The notes beneath the pieces were generated by a model, which was given only the letters and a program-made list of their open reading frames with translations, was not told the DNA's origin and did not search any database. The translations under genes were made by a program, and so were the position numbers. 52,441 nucleotides of DNA from Pandoraea sp. ASV26 (GTDB lineage Bacteria; Pseudomonadota; Gammaproteobacteria; Burkholderiales; Burkholderiaceae). The stretch spans positions 1-52,441 of the forward strand of contig NZ_JAELTP010000033.1 in the NCBI RefSeq assembly GCF_016428915.1, written 5' to 3'. The stretch's first letter is position 1, and each line of letters opens with the position of its first letter. Positions 10,582-17,196 of the stretch are shown here, piece by piece.

Positions 10582-11393
10582 CGCACCCCATCAAGCCGTT
10601 GTTGGAAGTTCGCTCGGTCGCCAAGGCGTTCGGCGGCAACAAGGTACTGCAAGACGTGACCTTCGAGGTGATGCCGGGGGAGATTGTCGGTCTGCTCGGG
10701 CCGAACGGTTCGGGCAAGAGCACGCTCCTGAATACGATCACCGGCTTCGAGAGCCTCGACGCGGGCAGCATCTTGCTTGACGCGTATCGCATCGACACAT
10801 TACGGGCAGATCGAATCGTGGCGCAGGGTGTGGCGCGTACGTTTCAGCTCCCGTCGATGCCGGCCCGGATGTCGGTCATGGAAGTGGCGATGGCCGCCGC
10901 TACGGCGCATCACGGCGTGTTCGCCACGTTGCTCGGCACGCGAAGTGCGCGTGAAGCGGAGGCAGCCGCCCATGCGAAGGCGACCTCGCTGCTCGACGAA
11001 CTGCTGCTCACGCCGGTGAGGGACCTGCCTGCCAGTGCGCTCTCGGGCGGGCAGAAGAAGCTGCTCGGCATCGTTTGCGCGCTGATGGGATCCCCGCGGA
11101 TGGTCATGCTCGACGAACCCACGGCGGGGGTGCATCCGAATCTGCGGCGCGACATCGTGACGGCGCTAAAACGGCTGAACGCCAAGGGAATGACGCTCGT
11201 GGTGGTAGAGCACGACATGCACTTCATCCGGGAACTGTGCTCGCGCTGCATCGTGCTCGATCGCGGGCACATCGTCGCCAGTTGTCATCCGGACGAGCTT
11301 TCGTCCAACGAACGGGTATTGCAGGCGTATCTCGGCGGCGGGGCCAACACCGCGACGCCGCATGCGCGTATCAGGGAAACGGAGTCTGCATGA
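10578..11393 (+). CDS. livG: HAAT ABC importer ATPase, LivG type
   Basis: A 271-aa cytoplasmic ABC ATPase. Walker A is GPNGSGKS at 41-48, the signature LSGGQ at 155-159, Walker B MVMLDE at 175-180, and the switch His is in VVVEHDMHFI. The extra C-terminal segment with AYLGGG is typical of LivG. It is joined by ATGA overlaps to livM before it and livF after it. Confidence 0.94.
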   Translation: MTHPIKPLLEVRSVAKAFGGNKVLQDVTFEVMPGEIVGLLGPNGSGKSTLLNTITGFESLDAGSILLDAYRIDTLRADRIVAQGVARTFQLPSMPARMSVMEVAMAAATAHHGVFATLLGTRSAREAEAAAHAKATSLLDELLLTPVRDLPASALSGGQKKLLGIVCALMGSPRMVMLDEPTAGVHPNLRRDIVTALKRLNAKGMTLVVVEHDMHFIRELCSRCIVLDRGHIVASCHPDELSSNERVLQAYLGGGANTATPHARIRETESA

Positions 11394-12109
11394 TTCAGAT
11401 CGACAACGTCGTGGCGGGATACACCGCCGAAGTCGACATTCTCAAGGGGATGACGCTGCATGCCGCGTCGCGTGAGATCGTCACGCTCCTCGGACCGAAC
11501 GGTTGCGGAAAGTCCACGCTGCTCAAGACCATTGCGGGGTTCGTGCTGCCGCGTGAGGGTCGCATTCTGCTCGAGGATGCGGATGTGTCTCAGGTGCCGG
11601 TGCATCGGAAGATTCGTCAGTGCGGCGTGGGGTTCGTGCCGCAAACGGACAATGTCTTCGGCACGCTCACGATTCGCGAGAACTTGCAGGTCGGCGGTCA
11701 CTATCTGAGCGAGCGGGCGTGTGCGCAACGTATCGACGAACTATGTGCGCTATATCCCGTGCTCGACCGAAAGCGCAACGCGCCAGCGGCGTCGATGTCG
11801 GGCGGCGAGCGGCAAATTCTGGCGCTCGCCCGGGCATTGATGCCCCGCCCTCGCCTGCTGCTGCTCGACGAGCCGTCTGCCGGCCTGTCGCCGAAGGTGT
11901 TGCATGAAGTGTTCGACGCCATCGTGCGCGTACGCGATCAGGAGAAGGTGACGATTCTGATGGTCGAGCAGAACGCGATGGAGGCACTGCGCATCTCGGA
12001 TCGCGCCTATGTCCTGTCGATGGGCGCAGTCGCGCTGACCGGCGCCGCCGACGCACTGCTCGAGGATGAACAGGTCCGGGAGTTGTATCTGGGGGGACGG
12101 GCGGCTTAA
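11390..12109 (+). CDS. livF: HAAT ABC importer ATPase, LivF type
   Basis: A 239-aa second ATPase of the importer. Walker A is GPNGCGKS at 35-42, the signature is MSGGERQILALARAL, Walker B is LLLLDEPSAGLSP, and the His switch is replaced by the usual LivF form MVEQNAMEAL. It starts at the ATG at 11390 within the livG stop (ATGA). The reading frame is open further left (from 11075) but that part lies inside livG in another frame. It closes the five-gene operon. Confidence 0.94.
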   Translation: MIQIDNVVAGYTAEVDILKGMTLHAASREIVTLLGPNGCGKSTLLKTIAGFVLPREGRILLEDADVSQVPVHRKIRQCGVGFVPQTDNVFGTLTIRENLQVGGHYLSERACAQRIDELCALYPVLDRKRNAPAASMSGGERQILALARALMPRPRLLLLDEPSAGLSPKVLHEVFDAIVRVRDQEKVTILMVEQNAMEALRISDRAYVLSMGAVALTGAADALLEDEQVRELYLGGRAA

Positions 12110-12173
12110 CGCCCGTTGTCGCCGCCTGGGCGGCGTCGCGGCGCGCGGATGGCGTGCGCGCCGTGACCTTGAC

Positions 12174-12190
12174 GAGCCCGCTTCGGGCTC
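12174..12190. terminator. Possible bidirectional stem-loop between convergent genes
   Basis: GAGCCCG (12174-12180) and CGGGCTC (12184-12190) form a perfect 7-bp stem with a 3-nt loop between the convergent livF and ParB-like genes. Other GC-rich hairpins lie just before it (around 12121-12163). No T-run follows, so termination here is only likely from position. A direct repeat of CATCTACCGG follows at about 12190-12211. Confidence 0.4.
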
Positions 12191-12212
12191 ATCTACCGGC
12201 GCATCTACCGGC

Positions 12213-13085
12213 TCACTTGCCCGCTCGCGCCTCCGCGAGGGCGATCGTCAGATGGGCCACTTTCTTCTTGAGCGCGTCGCGCTCGGCGGTCATGGCCTTG
12301 AGTTCCTTCGACAGGCGCATCAGTTCTTCAGACGGATCGGCGCTGGTATCCCACGGCGGGGTACCGTCATCGTCGTCTTCGACGATCGTCTCGTCTTTCT
12401 TCTTGCGCGGCTTGACCGGACGCGCCTCGCGCACCTGACGCGCCAACTCGCGCAACTCCTGCTTGCCCGCCACCACCGCTGCCACCTGCGCCGCAGCCGG
12501 CAAGGTCGAGACAGCCGCCGCGGCATTGATCGACACCTCGCCGCGCTTGACCGCCTCCACCAATTCCGGCGCCGCCGCGTTGTGGATCTGCTCGATCTGC
12601 CCCAGCGTATTGCTCGACAGACGGGCCGCCCGCGCCAGCGCCGCGCGCGTGAGCGCCATCGTGTGCGCCGGAATCGACGTCTTGCTGCCGTCCGGCGCCG
12701 CGCTGTCGCTCGCCGTCGCGGCCTGCGGGGCTTCCTCCGGCGCCGGGGCTTGCGCGCCGGCGCGGGCTTCAAGAATCGTCTTCTTGCGCAACGCCAGTAC
12801 GCCACGCTGATAGTCGGACACGCTGCGTCGACCCAGATGGTTGTCGATCATCCACAGATACACGTCGTCCATCGATTTGAACGACGGGTTCTGAACGGTG
12901 CGGAATTCAATACCGTGCTTGCGGCAAATCGCATGGCGATTGTGGCCGTCGACCAGCACATCGCCCCACAGGACGAGCGCATCGCGACAACCTTCGGCGA
13001 GCAGGCTCTGTTCGAGCGCCGCATATTCGTCAGGCGTGAGCGGATCGATGTACGCCTTGAGTTCTTCGTTGATCTGGACTGTCAT
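12213..13085 (-). CDS. Orphan ParB-like DNA-binding protein
   Basis: A 290-aa protein with ParB architecture but no parA beside it. Residues about 10-60 form a ParB N-terminal fold, with LVDGHNRHAICRKHGI at the position of the ParB nucleotide-binding motif (GHNR in place of the usual GERR). Residues about 140-200 resemble the ParB/KorB helix-turn-helix (ALARAARLSSNTLGQIEQI, then GEVSINAAAAVSTLP). Between them is an Ala/Pro-rich linker (108-135). The C-terminus is acidic (ETIVEDDDDGTPPWD), then a predicted coiled coil (ELMRLSKELKAMTAERDALK). It may be a nucleoid or transcription factor rather than a partition protein. Its upstream region carries short tandem repeats that may be its own binding sites. 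Function not known. Confidence 0.7.
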   Translation of the reverse strand: MTVQINEELKAYIDPLTPDEYAALEQSLLAEGCRDALVLWGDVLVDGHNRHAICRKHGIEFRTVQNPSFKSMDDVYLWMIDNHLGRRSVSDYQRGVLALRKKTILEARAGAQAPAPEEAPQAATASDSAAPDGSKTSIPAHTMALTRAALARAARLSSNTLGQIEQIHNAAAPELVEAVKRGEVSINAAAAVSTLPAAAQVAAVVAGKQELRELARQVREARPVKPRKKKDETIVEDDDDGTPPWDTSADPSEELMRLSKELKAMTAERDALKKKVAHLTIALAEARAGK

Positions 13086-13143
13086 GGATTTTGGTAACGA
13101 TGCCCCCGTATCCGATGTCGCTGGCTGCGACAGGACGCAATAT

Positions 13144-13168
13144 GTCGATTACGTCGATTACGTCGAGT
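13144..13168. repeat. 9-bp tandem repeat upstream of the ParB-like gene
   Basis: GTCGATTAC is repeated in tandem and followed by a partial third copy GTCGAG. It lies about 60 nt upstream of the ParB-like start codon, on the 5' side of that minus-strand gene. Function unknown; iteron-like binding sites are one possibility. Confidence 0.6.
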
Positions 13169-13239
13169 AGGCCGGATGCGTCTGATACGTTGGCAAGGAA
13201 AGACGTTGCAGGCGGCATTATGCCTGTCTGAGCCTTGCC

Positions 13240-13280
13240 TGAGGCAGGTGTGAGGCAGGTATGAGGCAGATCTGAGCGGC
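13240..13280. repeat. 11-bp tandem repeat between LON-domain gene and ParB-like gene
   Basis: Three consecutive 11-bp units, TGAGGCAGGTG (13240-13250), TGAGGCAGGTA (13251-13261) and TGAGGCAGATC (13262-13272), are followed by a degenerate TGAGCGGC. The period is one helical turn. An inverted form GCCTTGCCTGAGGC overlaps the first unit. It lies in the 235-nt gap upstream of the ParB-like gene and downstream of the LON-domain gene. Confidence 0.6.
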
Positions 13281-13320
13281 ATTGCCGAGACGTCGCTGCC
13301 CGCCCCTGCGCGTCCGGCGC

Positions 13321-13935
13321 TCAGGACAACACGCCGTGATCGGTGAGAAACGCCTGAATGCGCGCCAGACGCGCCACCGGATCCGCCATGCCCAGCAGCG
13401 TTTCCTTCTCGTGCGCCGGCAGCGGCAGCAACTCGGCCCAGCGATCCGCGACCCAGCCGCACTCGTCGAGCCGGTACGGCGGCGCCAGCGGCAATTTCGC
13501 CGCACGCGCCGGATCGCGCTGCAACCCGGCGATCAGCTTGCCCAGCGTATCGGCGCTGATCTGAAGGGTATCGGGAATGGCGACGTTGACGTCGTCCGGC
13601 AGCATCTGCGCTTCGCCCATCCACAGACCGTATTTTCCCAACTCGACGGACGAGAGACGGAACTTGGTCGTGCCACGGCACACGAGTTCGAGCAGCGACG
13701 GCATGGTCGCACGCCAGTCGTCGATGCGCGCCATCGTGCCGATCATGGCGGGCTCCTCCACGCTCTCGGGCAGCCGAACCTCGCTGCCCTGGCGCAAGAC
13801 GACGACACCGAATTCAGTGTTGTCGGCGAGACATCGCTTGATCAAATCGAGATAGCGCACCTCGAAGATGCGCAGATGCAACACCCCGGCGGGAAACAGG
13901 GCGTTGCCGAGCGGGAAGAGCGGGATCTGGGCCAT
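13321..13935 (-). CDS. LON peptidase substrate-binding domain protein
   Basis: A 204-aa protein that starts MAQIPLFPLGNALFPAGVLHLRIFE, the hallmark of the LON N-terminal (PUA-like) domain, and continues RYLDLIKRCLADNTEFGVVVL. Neither the AAA+ ATPase nor the protease domain of Lon is present, and the stop at 13321 is natural, so this is the free-standing domain family (as in YcgP-type proteins). Its role is not established; protein or peptide binding is assumed from the domain. The ATG at 13935 matches the family start; the open frame to 14007 runs into a repeat. Confidence 0.85.
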   Translation of the reverse strand: MAQIPLFPLGNALFPAGVLHLRIFEVRYLDLIKRCLADNTEFGVVVLRQGSEVRLPESVEEPAMIGTMARIDDWRATMPSLLELVCRGTTKFRLSSVELGKYGLWMGEAQMLPDDVNVAIPDTLQISADTLGKLIAGLQRDPARAAKLPLAPPYRLDECGWVADRWAELLPLPAHEKETLLGMADPVARLARIQAFLTDHGVLS

Positions 13936-14003
13936 GCCGTATGATGACACGAACTCACGCGGGGCAAGTACCAATGTCGGGCCATGCGGCGGACGCCGGC
14001 ACA

Positions 14004-14033
14004 TCACACCGCCTCACACCGCCTCACACCGCT
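14004..14033. repeat. 10-bp tandem repeat upstream of the LON-domain gene
   Basis: Three tandem copies of TCACACCGCC (the third ends in CT) lie at 14004-14013, 14014-14023 and 14024-14033, in the 108-nt gap between the hypothetical gene and the LON-domain gene. Replication slippage or a protein-binding array could explain it. Confidence 0.55.
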
Positions 14034-14043
14034 TGCAGCCCGC

Positions 14044-14445
14044 TCAACCCGCTTGCGTCAACCGCTGAGCGAGGGCCAGCGCTGCTTCGCGGGTCGCTAC
14101 CACCTCGTGGGGAATGCCGAACGCCTTCACCGCCGCCTCGCCCATCGCCCGCACTTCCGAGCGCCGCGCTTCGCTCGGCTCGATGCTTATCAGCGCTTTG
14201 CAGACCGCCGCGAGCGCCGTCTTGTTGTGCTTGAGCCAGATGGCTCGCTGCTTACGGTCTTCGTGCGTTTCGTCGCGCGTGAGCTGGTCGTAGACCACCA
14301 CGAACGGCTGGCCGTGGTTGACGAGCGCGACCATCTCCGCCTCCCAGTCACGGGCATAACCGGGATCGGCAGCCTCCTGACGGAAGACGACGAACGGCAG
14401 TTCGCGGATATCGTGAATCGAGAATCCGTTGGGATCGAGTGGCAT
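14044..14445 (-). CDS. Conserved hypothetical protein, 133 aa
   Basis: The protein starts MPLDPNGFSIHDIRELPFVV and contains MVALVNHGQPFVVVYDQL and ETHEDRKQRAIWLKHNK. I recall similar proteins in other Burkholderiales but cannot give a function. An alternation of beta strands and amphipathic helices and the absence of a signal peptide suggest a small cytoplasmic alpha/beta protein. The ATG at 14445 is supported by AGGAG about 9 nt upstream. A 30-nt purine-rich tract (pyrimidine-rich on the coding strand) precedes it at 14475-14511. It follows the efflux operon on the same strand with a 79-nt gap. Confidence 0.7.
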   Translation of the reverse strand: MPLDPNGFSIHDIRELPFVVFRQEAADPGYARDWEAEMVALVNHGQPFVVVYDQLTRDETHEDRKQRAIWLKHNKTALAAVCKALISIEPSEARRSEVRAMGEAAVKAFGIPHEVVATREAALALAQRLTQAG

Positions 14446-14524
14446 CGTGTTCGCTCCTGAAAATGTGTAGACGTGTACAGAAAAGGAAACAAGGGAAAGG
14501 AAAAACAGGACGCCGCATGGCACC

Positions 14525-16075
14525 TCAACCGTCTTGGCCGCCCCGCGCCGGGGGTGCGGGCGACGAATCGGCTGGCGATCCGTCCTGCCAACCAGCGCCG
14601 AGCGCCTTGTAGAGCGCAATCGCACTCAGTACCTCGGCGCCCTGACTGAGCGCCAGGGCATCGCGCGCACGGTTGGCGGCACGCTGCGCCACCAGCACGG
14701 GCAGATAGCCGGCCAGGCCGCGTTGATACAGACGCGTCGTGCGCAAGAGCGCTTGCTGGCTATCGTCGACGGCCGCGCGCAACGCCACCTGCTGTTCGCG
14801 CTCGCTGTGAAGTCCGGTCAACGCGTCCTCAACGTCGCGCAACGCCAGCCGGACGTCGCGCTCATAAGCAAGGCGCGCAGCCTCGGTAGCCGCTTGCGCG
14901 GCCGTGACACCTGCGCGCGCACGGCCGCCGTCGTACAAGGTCTGGCTACCGACCAACGCAGCCGACCACGCCAGACTTGCCCCGGAGAACAAGTCGTGAA
15001 TCAGGCTGGCCGTGGTGCCAAGACTCAGAGGAATGCTGAAGTGCGGAAAGCGCGCGGCCTCTGCGACGCCAATCTGTGCCGTCGCCGACGCCAGCCGCCG
15101 CTCGGCCGCCCGCAAGTCCGGTCGTTGCCGCATCACCTCGGAAGGCAACGACAGCGGCAGCCTCGGTGTCACCGGCAACGCAGCCGAGGGCGCAGCAAGC
15201 ACATCGCGCCATGCCGAGGGAAAATCGCCGGTAAGCACGCCAATGGCATGACTCAGACGCTCGACCTCGGCTTGCAATCTGGGCGGCTGCGCTTGCGCCA
15301 GTTCGCGCTCCGCACGGGCTTGTGCGACTTCGGCAGACGTCCCCAGCCCTTGCGCAAACGCCCGCTCGGCCAACCGCTCGCCGTCATACAGCGTGCGGAT
15401 GTTCTCCTGCGCGATGACTTGCCTCGCCTGCGCCGTGCGCAACGACGCGTAATCGGCAGCCAACTCAGCCAGCAGGCTCACACGCACCGCTTCCCCATCG
15501 AACGCGATCGCCTCGACGTCCGCATCGGCCGATTCCACCGCGCGGCGCGTGCCACCGAAGACGTCCAGCTCCCAACTGGCGTCGAAGCCCAGTTGCCACG
15601 TGCGCGACTGGCCGATGCCCGGCGGCCAGTCGAGTCGCTTGCTCGAGCGCAACGCCTGCGCCGTTCCGCCCGCTGAAATCGTCGGCCCGAGATCGGCCGC
15701 CACGCGTGCGCGCTCGGCGCGCGCCTGCACCAGCCGGGCTCGTGCGATGGCGAGATCCTGGTTGTTCGCCAGTGCCGTGCCGACGAACCGATCCAGCACG
15801 GGATCGCCGAACGAATGCCACCAATCGCGCAGACGCGCCCCGTCACCCTCGGCATGGGCGTCGAACGCGTGATGCTCGTCATGCACGTCATGCCACTGCG
15901 CGGGAACGTTGGGCTGTGGCGCGCGATAGTCAGGGCCAAGCGTGGTGCAGGCTGAAACCATGCACATCGCGCACACCGCGCCAATCGCTCTGAACCTGTG
16001 AGCGGCGTTGAACGGCACGGAGGACGCACGCCCTTGACGCACGTCCGTTTGCGAAGCCATCGATACGAGGGTCAT
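14525..16075 (-). CDS. Outer membrane efflux lipoprotein (NodT/OprM type)
   Basis: A 516-aa TolC-like outer membrane channel. A lipoprotein signal ends in the lipobox VSAC with the acylated Cys followed by TTLGPDYRAP, the typical NodT start. The body holds the two TolC repeats, with AEVAQARAERELAQAQ- and RPDLRAAERRLASATAQIGVAEAARFP-type segments of the periplasmic tunnel. The start could be the ATG at 16075 or 16060; both give a long n-region before the signal helix. It sits 4 nt downstream of the HlyD gene, so it should form the exit duct of the FUSC/HlyD pump. The Ala/Gly/Pro-rich tail is unremarkable. Confidence 0.9.
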   Translation of the reverse strand: MTLVSMASQTDVRQGRASSVPFNAAHRFRAIGAVCAMCMVSACTTLGPDYRAPQPNVPAQWHDVHDEHHAFDAHAEGDGARLRDWWHSFGDPVLDRFVGTALANNQDLAIARARLVQARAERARVAADLGPTISAGGTAQALRSSKRLDWPPGIGQSRTWQLGFDASWELDVFGGTRRAVESADADVEAIAFDGEAVRVSLLAELAADYASLRTAQARQVIAQENIRTLYDGERLAERAFAQGLGTSAEVAQARAERELAQAQPPRLQAEVERLSHAIGVLTGDFPSAWRDVLAAPSAALPVTPRLPLSLPSEVMRQRPDLRAAERRLASATAQIGVAEAARFPHFSIPLSLGTTASLIHDLFSGASLAWSAALVGSQTLYDGGRARAGVTAAQAATEAARLAYERDVRLALRDVEDALTGLHSEREQQVALRAAVDDSQQALLRTTRLYQRGLAGYLPVLVAQRAANRARDALALSQGAEVLSAIALYKALGAGWQDGSPADSSPAPPARGGQDG

Positions 16076-16079
16076 CACG

Positions 16080-17009
16080 TCACATCCACCGCATGAGCAG
16101 GCTGGCAAGACGCCCCTTCGGCATCTCCCCCGCCACAGCGCTGCCGACATCGACACTGCACGTCATCCCCGCCGCAAGCACGACACCCGGCGGTACATGA
16201 TCGATGGCGATGCGCACCGGAATGCGCTGCGCCAGTCGCACCCAGCTGAAGGTCGGCTCGACGCTCGGCAACCCTTGAGCATCGGCATGTTCATTGACGT
16301 CCGTAATGCCTCGGCCGAGGCTCTCCACATGCCCGTCGATCAGCGCGTCAAACCCCATGAGCCGGATACGCGCCGGCGCGCCCGTCCGAATGCCATGCAG
16401 CTTGGTCTCCTCGAAATAGCCCGTCACCCAGAAGCTGTGCGCATCGACCAGTGCGATGTTGCCGCGTCCCGCCACGGCGTAATCGCCGGGACGCAAGCGC
16501 AAATGCGTGATGTAGCCATCGGCCGGCGCACGCAACTCGGTACGCGCCAGATCGAGTCGCGCCATGTCCAGTGCGACCTGCGCCCGGCGTTGCTCCGCCT
16601 GCGCGATCGCCACCGCCTGATTCGCCCGCTGAATCTCTTCGCCGGGTACGAGGTCGTCCATGCCGCGCCGCCGTCTCGCGTCCTGCATCTTCTGCTGCAA
16701 CACGGCGTTCGCCGCGCTTAGTTGCGCTTCGGCCTGCGCGACGGCAAAGCGGAAGCGCTCGGGATCGATGCGATACAGCACGTCTCCCCGCTTGACCCGC
16801 TGATTGTCGGAGACGGTCACGTCGAGTACCGTGCCGGAGACCTCGGGCGCAATGTGCACGACCTCGGCACTCACTCGCCCGTCGCGCGTCCAGGGCGCGA
16901 GTACGTAGGCCCGCCAGAGTGCGACGACCAAGACCACCGCAAGGGCAACCACCAATAACGTGCCCACCGCTTTCGCGACCGGGCGAAACCACATCATTCG
17001 ATTAGACAT
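16080..17009 (-). CDS. HlyD-family membrane fusion protein (AaeA type)
   Basis: A 309-aa periplasmic adaptor anchored by one N-terminal helix (residues about 13-33). The lipoyl-like half motifs VVHIAPEVSGTVLDVTVSDN and RTELRAPADGYITHLRLRPG flank a coiled-coil hairpin (about 85-155), then a beta-barrel domain with HSFWVTGYFEETKL. This layout matches AaeA/EmrA adaptors. The start ATG overlaps the end of the DUF1656 gene by 8 nt. It links the FUSC pump in the inner membrane to the outer membrane lipoprotein encoded next. Confidence 0.92.
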   Translation of the reverse strand: MSNRMMWFRPVAKAVGTLLVVALAVVLVVALWRAYVLAPWTRDGRVSAEVVHIAPEVSGTVLDVTVSDNQRVKRGDVLYRIDPERFRFAVAQAEAQLSAANAVLQQKMQDARRRRGMDDLVPGEEIQRANQAVAIAQAEQRRAQVALDMARLDLARTELRAPADGYITHLRLRPGDYAVAGRGNIALVDAHSFWVTGYFEETKLHGIRTGAPARIRLMGFDALIDGHVESLGRGITDVNEHADAQGLPSVEPTFSWVRLAQRIPVRIAIDHVPPGVVLAAGMTCSVDVGSAVAGEMPKGRLASLLMRWM

Positions 17010-17196
17010 AGAGCATCAACACGCAAACCAGACAAAGGGAGATGGCAAATTCGAACAGCGCCGGATGCCACACGCGACGCAGCACGCCCGTGCGCACCAG
17101 CACGAAACGCAGCCCGAGGAACACCGGCATGGCGATGCAGGCGTAGACGAAAAACGGCGGCAGATAGATGCCCGCCACAGCAACTTCACTGAGCAT
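17002..17196 (-). CDS. Small DUF1656 membrane protein (AaeX-like)
   Basis: A 64-aa protein starting MLSEVAVAGIYLPPFFVYAC with two membrane segments and the typical HPALFEFAI end. Length and position between a FUSC gene and an HlyD gene match AaeX/DUF1656. It overlaps the upstream FUSC gene by 11 nt and the downstream HlyD gene by 8 nt, so it is translated as part of the operon. The role within the pump is unknown. Confidence 0.88.
   Translation of the reverse strand: MLSEVAVAGIYLPPFFVYACIAMPVFLGLRFVLVRTGVLRRVWHPALFEFAISLCLVCVLMLYV

Noticed and set aside
12066-13097. 343-codon open frame on the plus strand opposite the ParB-like gene.
   Set aside because: Arg/His-rich antisense shadow; the minus strand has the ParB motifs.
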